NCBI GenBank assembly: GCA_035525365.1
Contig: DATLEK010000125.1
Coordinates: forward strand, 1 to 26,666
Source of the DNA: GCA-2861595 sp035525365
GTDB taxonomy: Bacteria; Actinomycetota; Acidimicrobiia; Acidimicrobiales; GCA-2861595
DNA length: 26,666 bases
Direction of reading: 5' to 3'
Shown: one piece after another, positions 1 to 7,716 of the stretch
Layout of the letters: every line of letters starts with the position of its first letter
How positions within the stretch are numbered: position 1 is the stretch's first letter
Position numbers and translations under genes: made by a program
The notes under the pieces: generated by a model
Told to the model about the DNA's origin: nothing
The model's input: the letters and a program-made list of their open reading frames with translations, nothing else
The model's database searches: none

Positions 1-1
1 G

Positions 2-463
2 AAGGGCATGGCCCTCGCCGAGCGCACCGTCCGCCGGCACCGCCTGGCCGAGCGCTTCCTCACCGACGTCCTGGGCCTGAGCTGGGCCGACGCCCCCGTC
101 GAGGCGGGCAAGTGGGAGCACGTGCTCTCCGATCCGGTCGAGGCAGCCATCAACCGGATGCTCGAGAACCCCACGACGTGCCCGCACGGCAACCCGATCC
201 CCGGCTCCGGCTACCACGAAGAGGACCTGATCGCGCTCTCCGCGCTCCACGTCGGCGACGGCTTCACCGTCACCCGCATCCCCGAGGAGCTCGAGTTCAC
301 GCCGGGCCTGCTCGACTTCCTGGAGGACAACGCCATCCTCCCCGGTCGCTCCGGCATCCTCATCGCGGCCTCGCCCGACGGCACCGTCACGGTCAAGATC
401 GCCGACCGCACCATCGGCATCGGCGCGTTCGCCGGGGCCCGCATCCTCGTCACCGCCGGCTGA
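2..463 (+). CDS. DtxR/IdeR-family metal-dependent transcriptional repressor, C-terminal part
   Basis: The reading frame is open from the left edge, so the N-terminal winged helix lies outside the window; the ATG at 8 is internal. The visible part matches the dimerisation/metal-binding domain (RRHRLAERF, then KWEHVLSDPVE and NPTTCPHGNPIPG, all IdeR-like) followed by an SH3-like/FeoA-like C-terminal domain from about residue 80. Family members bind Fe2+ or Mn2+ and repress metal uptake genes. Against IdeR, the His79, Glu83, Glu105 and His106 equivalents are present. The position of His98 is Pro, and that of Cys102 (Glu99 in MntR) is Gly in VEAGKWEH, so the metal sites differ from both well-studied members. 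The gene ends 6 bp from the convergent HelD gene. The family call is secure; the metal specificity cannot be told. Confidence 0.88.
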   Translation, partial: KGMALAERTVRRHRLAERFLTDVLGLSWADAPVEAGKWEHVLSDPVEAAINRMLENPTTCPHGNPIPGSGYHEEDLIALSALHVGDGFTVTRIPEELEFTPGLLDFLEDNAILPGRSGILIAASPDGTVTVKIADRTIGIGAFAGARILVTAG

Positions 464-469
464 GCGTCG

Positions 470-2653
470 TTACCGCAGGGGCTCCGGCAGGGGTTCGGCG
501 TGGAGCACCGCGAGTCGCCGCGTGGCGCGGGTGAGCGCGACGTAGAGAGCGCGCAGGCCTTGGGGCTCCTCGGCCACGATGCGGGCCGGCTCGACGACGA
601 TGACCGAATCGAGCTCGAGTCCCTTCACGAGTCGGACCGGCACGAGGTTCACCTGCGCGTCCAGACCGACGCGCGCCGCCTCGCCGAAGTCGACGTCGGC
701 GGCTCGCAGCGCGGCCGCGACCTCCTCGGTGAGCGAGTCGGGGACGATGACGGCGACATTTCCCTCGCCGACGAGGTCGCGCTCGGCGGCGGCGATCGTC
801 GCGACCCGGGCGGCGAGCTCCTCGCGACCGACGGCGATGACCTGCGGGTCCTCGTCGCCCTCGCGCACCGCCGTCGGTGGGGTGAGCTCGGGCGCGGCGA
901 CGGCGAGCACCTTGTTGGCCAACGTCATGATCGACGCCGGCGTGCGGTAGCCGATGCTCAGCTGGTTGACGCGGGGCGGCTTCCGGGACGGGAGGTGCTC
1001 GAGCACCTTGTCCCAGCTCGGCGGGGCCCACGGTCCGGTGGCCTGGGCGATGTCGCCGACGATGGTCATCGACCCGCCGAGCGAGCGCCGCGCCAGCATG
1101 CGCAACTGCATCAGCGTCAGGTCCTGGGCCTCGTCCACCACGATGTGGCCGTAGGCGCGGATCTCCTCCTCGGCCCGGCGGCTCCGGCTGCGGCTGCGGG
1201 GGCCGAGCAGCACCCGGGCCTCGTCCAGCAGCGGCAGGTCCTCTGCCGTCCAGGGGATCTCCTCGAGCGTGGCGCTGCGGGGGCGATGCAGGGCCGCCAC
1301 CTCGTCATCGCTCAGGATGCCCCGACCGGCCAGGCGTAGCAGCGGTGGAGCCCCGAAGAGGTCGTGAAGCAGCTCCTCGGGGGTGAGCAGCGGCCACATG
1401 CGGTCGAGCGCGGTTGTCACGGCGGGCAACGGGCGCAGGCGCCACCACAGCTCGGCCTGGCTCAGGCCGCCTTCTGCCACCTCCGGCGCCGTGGGCTCCT
1501 CGGCGACATCTGCATCATCGTCGCCGACGCCCTCGGCTCCCCTGGAGGAGGGGCGCTGGTCGATCCAGAGCCCGGTGCGCTGCCGGCGCTCCGAGGCCCG
1601 CTCGTACTCGTCGTGGAGATGGCGGGCCACCAGCGCCTCCACGTGGCGCCGGCGAACGTTGTGGGTGCCGGGCCGGCGCCGGGCCGAGGCGACGATGGCC
1701 TCGGCCTCGGGGACCCCGAGCTTCAGCGAGAAGCCCTCGAAGCCCACCTCCACCCTCTGCTTGAGTGGTCGCTGGCGGTCCTTGACGGCCCGGGCCAGCA
1801 CCTTGGCCATGCGGGCGTCGCCCTTGGCCCGCGCCACCACGTTGGCGTCGACCCGGCGGACCCGCACACCGGGGACAAGCCCCTCGATGGTCGAGAGGGC
1901 CACGCCGCTCTCGCCCAGGGACGGCAGCACCTGGCCGATGTAACGGAGGAAGACCGGGTTGGGACCGATGAGGAGGACGCCCTGGCGCTCCAGGGGGAAG
2001 CGGTAGGTGTAGAGCAGGTAGGCGGCCCGATGGAGGGCCACCGCCGTCTTGCCGGTGCCCGGCCCACCCTGCACGACGAGTACCCCGGCCATGTCGGCCC
2101 GGATGATCTCGTCCTGCTCGCGCTGGACGGTGGCCACGATGTCGCGCATCCGGCCAGATCGGGAGCGTTCGAGGGCGCTGAACAGCGCGCCCCCGCCGGC
2201 CACCTCCAGCTCCTCTCCCCCCTCGCCGAAGACCTCGTCCTCGATGCCGAGGAGCCGGCGTCCCTCGGTGGCGAAGTGCCGGCGGCGGAAGAGCCCCATC
2301 GGATGGACACCGGTGGCCCGGTAGAAGGGCTCGGCCACCGGGGCCCGCCAGTCGACGACCAGCGGCTCCTGGTCCTCGCTGGAGACGGCGAGCCGCCCGA
2401 TGTGGAAGGCGTCGCCGTCGTCGCGGTCGATGCGACCGAAGCACAGGGACTCGGACCCCAGCTCGAGCTGTTCGAGGCGGTGCATGGTGGTGCGCACCAG
2501 CACATCGCGCTCGGCCAGGGACTGGGGGGTGCCGCCGCGCTGGAGGAAGACGGCATCGAGCAGATCGGTGGCACTGGCGCGCAGCGCCGCCACGCGTTCG
2601 TAGGCTCGATCGATGTGGGCCTGCTCTGCCGGCAGGTCGGGGTGTGAGGACAA
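470..2653 (-). CDS. helD: HelD-type RNA polymerase-recycling ATPase (UvrD/Rep-like superfamily 1)
   Basis: A 727-residue protein with a long N-terminal region (QAHIDRAYERVAALR, then the HelD-typical DWRAPVAEPFYRAT near residues 101-114). Walker A is GGPGTGKT at 196-203, Walker B VVDEAQD at 505-511, and the C-terminal superfamily 1 motif YVALTRATRRL at 704-714. HelD proteins bind stalled RNA polymerase, open its clamp and release nucleic acids; some actinobacterial forms (HelR) protect against rifampicin. A charged, probably flexible insertion lies around residues 365-398. The start is a TTG preceded by GAGGGG five bases upstream. It is divergent from hemE with only 59 bp between. I do not see the rifamycin-associated element (inverted GGGGCTTGC-like repeat) upstream, so rifampicin induction is not supported. 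Plain UvrD helicase is unlikely because of the HelD-specific N terminus. Confidence 0.9.
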   Translation of the reverse strand: MSSHPDLPAEQAHIDRAYERVAALRASATDLLDAVFLQRGGTPQSLAERDVLVRTTMHRLEQLELGSESLCFGRIDRDDGDAFHIGRLAVSSEDQEPLVVDWRAPVAEPFYRATGVHPMGLFRRRHFATEGRRLLGIEDEVFGEGGEELEVAGGGALFSALERSRSGRMRDIVATVQREQDEIIRADMAGVLVVQGGPGTGKTAVALHRAAYLLYTYRFPLERQGVLLIGPNPVFLRYIGQVLPSLGESGVALSTIEGLVPGVRVRRVDANVVARAKGDARMAKVLARAVKDRQRPLKQRVEVGFEGFSLKLGVPEAEAIVASARRRPGTHNVRRRHVEALVARHLHDEYERASERRQRTGLWIDQRPSSRGAEGVGDDDADVAEEPTAPEVAEGGLSQAELWWRLRPLPAVTTALDRMWPLLTPEELLHDLFGAPPLLRLAGRGILSDDEVAALHRPRSATLEEIPWTAEDLPLLDEARVLLGPRSRSRSRRAEEEIRAYGHIVVDEAQDLTLMQLRMLARRSLGGSMTIVGDIAQATGPWAPPSWDKVLEHLPSRKPPRVNQLSIGYRTPASIMTLANKVLAVAAPELTPPTAVREGDEDPQVIAVGREELAARVATIAAAERDLVGEGNVAVIVPDSLTEEVAAALRAADVDFGEAARVGLDAQVNLVPVRLVKGLELDSVIVVEPARIVAEEPQGLRALYVALTRATRRLAVLHAEPLPEPLR

Positions 2654-2679
2654 CTGGGCCCCTCAAAGCGGGAGGTGCG

Positions 2680-2685
2680 ATTGTA
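2680..2685 (-). promoter_or_regulatory. Candidate -10 box (TACAAT) of the HelD gene
   Basis: On the minus strand TACAAT lies 26 bp upstream of the TTG start, with a GAGGGG ribosome-binding site in between. No convincing -35 hexamer is at 17-18 bp (GCCGAC/CGCCGA). It matches the actinobacterial -10 consensus TAnnnT, but this is a prediction only. Confidence 0.35.
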
Positions 2686-2698
2686 GGGGGCCGGGGCC

Positions 2699-2704
2699 TA
2701 ACGT
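2699..2704 (+). promoter_or_regulatory. Candidate -10 box (TAACGT) for leaderless hemE
   Basis: TAACGT ends 8 bp before the hemE ATG at 2713, the distance expected if transcription begins at the start codon itself. No Shine-Dalgarno sequence lies between. The same nonamer TAACGTCGG stands at the same kind of distance before the MerR-type gene at 22335. Leaderless genes are common in actinobacteria; the inference needs transcript mapping. Confidence 0.35.
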
Positions 2705-2712
2705 CGGCGCAC

Positions 2713-3750
2713 ATGCCGCCGCCGGCCGACGCCCCCTTTCTCCGCGCCTGCCGGCGTGAACCCACGCCGGTGGTGCCGGTCTGGTTCATGCGCCAGGCCG
2801 GCCGCTCCCTGCCGGAGTACCGCGCCGTACGGGGCACCGGCAACATCCTGGAGGCCATCCGTCAGCCCGATCTGGCGACGGAGATCACCATCCAACCCGT
2901 CCGCCGTTACAGCGTGGACGCCGCCATCCTCTACTCCGACATCGTCGTGCCCGTGGCCGCCATCGGCTTCGGGGTGGAGGTGATCCCCGGAGTCGGACCG
3001 GTCGTCGCTGAGCGCTTCCGGAGCAAGGCCGATCTGGCCCGGCTCAGGCCACTCGAACCCGAGGAGGACACGCCCTACGTCCTGGAGACGGTACGTGCCG
3101 TCGTGGCCGAGCTGGACGTGCCCCTGATCGGCTTTGCCGGCGCCCCTTTCACCGTCGCCAGCTACCTGATCGAGGGGAGGGGCACCCGGACCTACTCGCT
3201 GACCAAGAGGCTCATGCGGGAGGACCCAGCCACCTGGCACTCGCTGCTCGACGCCCTCGCCGATCTGGCCGTGGCGTCACTGCGGTCACAGGTCTCCGCC
3301 GGCGCCGGCGCCGTCCAGCTGTTCGACAGCTGGGCCGGCGCCCTCTCGCCCGATGACTATGTGCGCTTCGCCCTGCCCTCCACCCGGAGGATCTTCGACG
3401 CGCTGGCCGATCTGGGCGTACCCAGGATCCACTTCGGCGTGGGTACCGGCGAGCTGCTCGGCCTCATGGCCGGCGCCGGCGCCGACGTGGTGGGCGTCGA
3501 CTGGAGGGTCCCGCTGGACGCCGCCCGGCTACGGGTGGGACCGGACAAAGCGGTGCAGGGCAACCTGGATCCCTCTGTGTGCCTGGCGCCTCTCGACGTG
3601 GTCGAGACGGAGGTGGCCAAGGTGCTGAAGGCCGGGGGCGGGGCAGGGCACGTGTTCAACCTGGGCCACGGGGTGCTGCCCCAGACCGATCCCGGTGTGC
3701 TCCAGCGGGTGGTGGACCAGGTGCACGCGCACCCGCCCCTCGATGGCTGA
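2713..3750 (+). CDS. hemE: Uroporphyrinogen III decarboxylase
   Basis: The product converts uroporphyrinogen III to coproporphyrinogen III by four decarboxylations in the cytoplasm. Both family signatures are present: PVWFMRQAGRSLPEYR near the N terminus and GFAGAPFTVASYLIEGRG in the middle; the YSDIVVP segment carries the catalytic Asp. Length is 345 residues, normal for the family. The frame is open from 2644, but the ATG at 2713 gives the usual N terminus (MPPPADAPFLRACRRE) and sits just after a possible -10 box, so I place the start there. It is first in a three-gene haem operon and overlaps the next gene by 8 bp, which suggests translational coupling. Confidence 0.96.
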   Translation: MPPPADAPFLRACRREPTPVVPVWFMRQAGRSLPEYRAVRGTGNILEAIRQPDLATEITIQPVRRYSVDAAILYSDIVVPVAAIGFGVEVIPGVGPVVAERFRSKADLARLRPLEPEEDTPYVLETVRAVVAELDVPLIGFAGAPFTVASYLIEGRGTRTYSLTKRLMREDPATWHSLLDALADLAVASLRSQVSAGAGAVQLFDSWAGALSPDDYVRFALPSTRRIFDALADLGVPRIHFGVGTGELLGLMAGAGADVVGVDWRVPLDAARLRVGPDKAVQGNLDPSVCLAPLDVVETEVAKVLKAGGGAGHVFNLGHGVLPQTDPGVLQRVVDQVHAHPPLDG

Positions 3751-4666
3751 GATCTCCAAGATCGGCGTCCTCGTCATGGCCTACGGGTCGCCGGCTTCGC
3801 CCGGCGACATCGAGAGCTATTACACCCACGTGCGCCGGGGCCAACCGGCGCCGCCGGTGCTGCTGGACGACCTGCGCCGGCGCTACGACGCCATCGGCGG
3901 CGTCTCGCCGCTGGCGGCCCGCACCACCGCGCAGGTGGAGGCCCTCCAGGCCGCCCTCGGCGGCGATCACGTGGTGACGCTCGGCCAGAAGCACGCCGCG
4001 CCGTTCATCGAAGATGCTGTTGCCAAGCTCGCGGGGAACGGCGTCGGCCACATCGTCGGCCTGGTCCTCGCCCCCCACACCTCGGCCCTGAGCACGGGCG
4101 AGTACCACTCACGTGCGGGCGAAGCGGCCGGGGCCGCCGGGATCCCCTATTCGTCCGTGGGGGCCTGGCCCGTGCACCCCGAGCTGATGGTGCTCCTGGC
4201 CGAGCGGGTGGTGCAGGCTCACAGCCGGTTCCCCCCGGGGACGAAGGTCGAGACCCTCGTGACCGCCCACTCCCTGCCGCTGCGGGCACTCGGGCTGGAC
4301 GAGCCGACCTACCCCGAACAGTTGCGCCGGACGGCCGAGGCGGTGGCTGCCCGAGCGGGTCTCGGCTCAGACTGGCGGATCGCCTGGCAGAGCGCCGGAC
4401 GTACCTCCGATCCGTGGATCGGCCCCGACATCCTCGATGTCATCCGGAACCTGCCGGACGAGGGGGTGGAGGGTGTGGTGGTCTGCCCGGCCGGGTTCGT
4501 GTCCGATCACCTCGAGGTGCTCTACGACGTCGACATCGAGGCTCGGGCCGTGGCCGAGGAGGCGGGCCTGCTGCTCGAGCGCACCGAATCGCTCAACGAC
4601 GACCCGGGCTTCGTCGCCCTCCTGGCCTCCCTGGTGGACCAGGCCGGCGCGGCCGCCGGCAGGTAG
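3743..4666 (+). CDS. hemH: Ferrochelatase (coproporphyrin III ferrochelatase, CpfC type)
   Basis: A 307-residue soluble ferrochelatase. VLVMAYGSP marks the N terminus; VTAHSLPLRA carries the catalytic His; WQSAGRTSDPWIGP and CPAGFVSDHLEVLYDVD carry the C-terminal family signature with the conserved Glu. In actinobacteria the enzyme normally inserts Fe2+ into coproporphyrin III rather than protoporphyrin IX, so CpfC is the better functional name. The protein has only one cysteine (in VVVCPAG), so it cannot hold the [2Fe-2S] cluster found in some actinobacterial ferrochelatases. The ATG at 3743 overlaps the hemE stop. The next gene starts inside its stop codon (TAGTG), so the three genes are almost certainly co-translated. 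Confidence 0.94.
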   Translation: MAEISKIGVLVMAYGSPASPGDIESYYTHVRRGQPAPPVLLDDLRRRYDAIGGVSPLAARTTAQVEALQAALGGDHVVTLGQKHAAPFIEDAVAKLAGNGVGHIVGLVLAPHTSALSTGEYHSRAGEAAGAAGIPYSSVGAWPVHPELMVLLAERVVQAHSRFPPGTKVETLVTAHSLPLRALGLDEPTYPEQLRRTAEAVAARAGLGSDWRIAWQSAGRTSDPWIGPDILDVIRNLPDEGVEGVVVCPAGFVSDHLEVLYDVDIEARAVAEEAGLLLERTESLNDDPGFVALLASLVDQAGAAAGR

Positions 4667-6018
4667 TGGCCGCCACCGCCGTCACCGTCGTCGGCGGTGG
4701 CATCACGGGGCTCGCCGCGGCGTGGGAGCTGGTTCGCGCCGGCGCCCGGGTCACGCTGGTGGAGGCGTCCACGCGACTGGGCGGAAAGATCGTCACCGAG
4801 GAGATCGGCAGCCGGCCCGTCGACCTCGGCCCGGACGCCTTTCTCGCCCGCCTGCCGGATGCCGTCCGGCTCTGCCATGAGCTTGGTCTCGGCGACCAGT
4901 TGGTCGGCGCCGCCACCGAATCCGCCTCTCTCTGGGTGGGAGGCACGCTTCGGCCGCTCCCGCGGGGAACGGTGCTCGGAGCGCCGGCGGGGATCGCCGG
5001 CCTGGCCACGGTCGCCCGGTCAGGCCTGCTGTCGCCGGTTGGCGTGGTCAGGGCCGGCCTCGATCTGGTGCTGCCCCGCCGTGACCTCGGCGAGGATCCG
5101 AGCGTGGGCGCCATCGTCACCGCCCGCTTCGGCCGTCAGGTCCACGAACGTCTGGTGGACCCGCTGGTCGGGGGGATCCACGCCGGTTCGTCGTCCCTTC
5201 TCAGTGCCGAAGCCGTGGCACCGCAACTCGCCGCCGGCGCCCGGTCCCATCGCAGCCTCATCCTCGGACTGCAACGCGGCCGCCGGAACACCTGGCCATC
5301 ATCGCCGGCGGGACCCGCCTTCGTCTCGCTGCGCGGAGGCCTCTCCCAGCTGGTCGAGCGCCTGGAGGAGGCTCTACGGCGAAAGGGTGTCGATATCGAG
5401 CTGGGGCGGCCTTTCGATGCCCACTCGGCTCCCGACGGCCCCACGATCCTCACCACTCCGGCGCCGGTGACCGCGGGGCTGCTGGCCCGCCTGTGCCCGG
5501 ATGCCGCTACCGAGCTGGCGGAGCTGGAGCACGCCTCGGTGGCCCTCACCGTTCTCCGCTATGCCCTGAGTGCCTTCCCCGGCGGCGAAGCCCCAACGGG
5601 AAGTGGGTTTCTCGTACCACAGGTGGAAGGCCGTCTCATGACCGCCTGCTCCTTCGCCTCCTCCAAATGGCCCCACTGGAGGGTGCCGGGCGAGATGGTC
5701 CTGCGGGCATCGGCCGGTCGCTGGGGAGACGAGCGGGCCATGGGCCTGACCGACGGTCAGCTCGTGGCCCACCTGCACGGCGAGCTCACCGAAGCCCTGC
5801 ACCTGACCGACGAGCCTCTCGCCAGCCGCGTCACCCGCTGGCCCGCCGCCTTCCCCCAGTACCGCCCGGGCCACCTGGCCCGCATCGCCCGCATCGAGAA
5901 CGCCCTTCGCCGTGACTGCCCCCAGGTGCAGGTGGCCGGCGCCGCCTTTCGGGGCGTCGGCATCCCGGCGTGCATCGCCCAAGGGCGCGCCGCCGCCCGG
6001 CGCGCCCTCGGCTACTGA
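4666..6018 (+). CDS. hemY: Coproporphyrinogen III / protoporphyrinogen oxidase (HemY/CgoX)
   Basis: A 450-residue FAD-dependent oxidase that removes six electrons from the porphyrinogen using O2. The N terminus has the dinucleotide-binding motif VVGGGITGLAAAWEL with the acidic end of strand 2 (VTLVEAS) and RLGGKI; the C terminus has the FAD-contacting segment GAAFRGVGIPACIAQGRAAARRAL. The start is the GTG at 4666, sharing one base with the hemH stop codon and placing the FAD motif at residues 8-22. Next to a CpfC-type ferrochelatase and hemE it most likely acts on coproporphyrinogen III (CgoX). The expected partner ChdC/HemQ is not in this window. The gene converges on the hemerythrin-domain gene with 14 bp between stop codons. 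Confidence 0.94.
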   Translation: MAATAVTVVGGGITGLAAAWELVRAGARVTLVEASTRLGGKIVTEEIGSRPVDLGPDAFLARLPDAVRLCHELGLGDQLVGAATESASLWVGGTLRPLPRGTVLGAPAGIAGLATVARSGLLSPVGVVRAGLDLVLPRRDLGEDPSVGAIVTARFGRQVHERLVDPLVGGIHAGSSSLLSAEAVAPQLAAGARSHRSLILGLQRGRRNTWPSSPAGPAFVSLRGGLSQLVERLEEALRRKGVDIELGRPFDAHSAPDGPTILTTPAPVTAGLLARLCPDAATELAELEHASVALTVLRYALSAFPGGEAPTGSGFLVPQVEGRLMTACSFASSKWPHWRVPGEMVLRASAGRWGDERAMGLTDGQLVAHLHGELTEALHLTDEPLASRVTRWPAAFPQYRPGHLARIARIENALRRDCPQVQVAGAAFRGVGIPACIAQGRAAARRALGY

Positions 6019-6032
6019 AAGTCCTGGACGGC

Positions 6033-6557
6033 CTACCAGCCCAGATTGGCCGTGGCGCTCTTGATCCCACGGGTACGCCAACCCACGTTGGCGGTACCCA
6101 TGCTCAAGGAAGGCGAGACATCGCCACTGACCCGGGCACCCATCAGCTCCTGGCGGCGGGCGAAGGCCTCACGGCCCATGTCGAGCAGCTCGTTGGCCAG
6201 CTCGATGTTCGCCTTGGGGAAGACGACGTTCTCTTCCTTGTCCATGTGCTTGACCAGCGCGGAGCGCAGCATGCGCATGGTGCGCTCCAGGGCGGGATCG
6301 CCCGGATCCATGTCCTCGATGGCGGCGATGATCTCGTCGACCTGGGCGTGCTCGTCCTCCGACTCGTCCGCCAGCCGCGCGTCGACAGCGTCGCGGAGGG
6401 CCGGGTAGAAGATCTCCTCCTCGATGGTGCTGTGCATTTTCAGCTCGTCACACACCAGAAGAGCCAGATCGAGCCGCCACGGGCTCTGCTCGTAGTTGGT
6501 CAGCAGGCGCTTTGCCCGTAGGTGGTCGTCGACCAGCACCTTGGTGATATCGGCCAT
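6033..6557 (-). CDS. Hemerythrin (HHE) domain protein
   Basis: A 174-residue protein with one four-helix HHE domain. Likely di-iron ligands are H12 (VDDH), H42 and E46 (KMHSTIEEEIFYP), H70 (EDEH), and H104 and E108 (VKHMDKEENVVFP). Such proteins bind O2 or NO or sense redox/iron state; the role here is unknown. I take the ATG at 6557 as start because GAAGGAG lies 7 bases upstream; a TTG two codons earlier would be too close. The C-terminal 22 residues contain the hexapeptide TANxGW twice (155-160 and 169-174), the second ending the protein exactly. The neighbouring haem genes suggest an iron-related setting, but it is transcribed against them. Confidence 0.88.
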   Translation of the reverse strand: MADITKVLVDDHLRAKRLLTNYEQSPWRLDLALLVCDELKMHSTIEEEIFYPALRDAVDARLADESEDEHAQVDEIIAAIEDMDPGDPALERTMRMLRSALVKHMDKEENVVFPKANIELANELLDMGREAFARRQELMGARVSGDVSPSLSMGTANVGWRTRGIKSATANLGW

Positions 6558-6678
6558 CCGCAATCTCCTTCTCGTCCCGGGCCGCCACTCACGACCGTGG
6601 GACCCAGTCTACGCCTCACTAAGTGTTCTGGTCTAGTAGCGTTTTCAAGCGTCCATTTCCGCCCGTCCTCCGCACCTT

Positions 6679-7665
6679 TTGCCGATGCTGGCGGGTGGGA
6701 GCGGCGTCCCCCGCGATCCCGCCGCTTACCAGCTGGAGCCGAAGTTCGACGGGCAACGCATCCTGCTCACCGTCGAGGACGGCACCATCCGCCTGACCAA
6801 CCGGGCCGGCCGGGATGCCACCGGCGTGTACCCGGAACTGGCCGGCCTCGGCTCCTCCCTGCCGGGGCGGACGATGGTGCTCGACGGTGAGGTCGTCGCC
6901 CTGGACAGCGCCGGCGGCCACAGCTTCCAGCGCCTCCAGCGCCGCATGCACGTGGCCCGGCCGCCCGCCCGGCTGCTCGCCGAGGTTCCGGTTGTCTTCT
7001 TCGCCTTCGACGTGCTCTGGCTCGACGGCGAACCGGTGACGGACCGCCCCCAGCACGAGCGACGGCAGGTCCTCGATGCTCTGCAGCTGGAGGGACCATC
7101 CTGGCAGACGGCGCCGGTGCTGGACGCCACGCCCGACCAGCTGCTGGCCGCCTGCACCGAGCTCGGCCTCGAAGGTTTCATGGCCAAGCGCCTGGACGCG
7201 CCGTACCTTCCCGGCCGGCGCTCGGCAGCCTGGTGGAAGATCAAGTGCGGCCGGCGGCGGGAGTTCGTCGTCGGTGGATGGTCAGCGGGGAAGAGATCGC
7301 GGGCCTCGAGCATCGGCTCCCTGGCCGTCGGGTGCTACGACGTGGCGCCGGAGGTGGCCGCCGAACGCGGAGAACCGGCGCGTCTGATCTACGCCGGTCA
7401 GGTGGGCTCCGGGCTCACTGAGGACATGATCCGCGCCCTCCGGGACCTGTTCGCCAAGACGGCGATCCCATCCAGTCCCTTCGCCGGCGCCCGCCTCGTC
7501 CCCGAACTTTGCTTCGTCCAGCCCCTGCTCGTCGTGGAGGTGGCCTACAGCGAGGTGACCGATTCGGGCACCCTGCGCCAGCCGTCGTTCAAAGGCCTGC
7601 GAACCGACCTCGATCCGGTGACAGTGGTGGCCGACGAGGAGATCGCGGCTCGGTTCCGGGCGTAG
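6679..7665 (+). CDS. ATP-dependent DNA ligase, LigD ligase-domain type (stand-alone)
   Basis: A 328-residue ligase that seals breaks in NHEJ or nick repair. It has the adenylation Lys in EPKFDGQR (K22), LDGEVVA (69-71 DGE), FFAFDVLW (107-114), EGFMAKR (165-171) and WWKIKC (motif V, 185-190), followed by an OB-fold domain beginning FVVGGWSAGKRS. It lacks the polymerase and 3'-phosphoesterase domains that are fused in mycobacterial LigD. The start is uncertain: TTG at 6679, ATG at 6685, or a rarer codon further upstream, since the frame is open from 6640 and no ribosome-binding site is clear. LigC is an alternative name. The ku gene follows after 51 bp, arguing for an NHEJ role. Confidence 0.92.
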   Translation: MPMLAGGSGVPRDPAAYQLEPKFDGQRILLTVEDGTIRLTNRAGRDATGVYPELAGLGSSLPGRTMVLDGEVVALDSAGGHSFQRLQRRMHVARPPARLLAEVPVVFFAFDVLWLDGEPVTDRPQHERRQVLDALQLEGPSWQTAPVLDATPDQLLAACTELGLEGFMAKRLDAPYLPGRRSAAWWKIKCGRRREFVVGGWSAGKRSRASSIGSLAVGCYDVAPEVAAERGEPARLIYAGQVGSGLTEDMIRALRDLFAKTAIPSSPFAGARLVPELCFVQPLLVVEVAYSEVTDSGTLRQPSFKGLRTDLDPVTVVADEEIAARFRA

Positions 7666-7716
7666 GCCGGGGCCGCCGCCTGGTAGGACCGGTGCCGGCG
7701 GGGGAACAATGGGGGC

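Noticed and set aside
1364..2647. Long plus-strand frame opposite the HelD gene
   Set aside because: High-GC shadow frame with no recognisable domain; the minus-strand frame has all ATPase motifs.
2644..2712. Longer hemE with an extra 23 N-terminal residues
   Set aside because: The extension would overlap the HelD gene start, has no family similarity and passes through the candidate promoter region; ATG 2713 gives the normal enzyme.
7666..7716. Possible terminator hairpin between the ligase and ku genes (CCGCCG/CGGCGG)
   Set aside because: Six-base GC stem with a long loop is expected by chance in this composition; not enough to separate the two genes into different transcripts.
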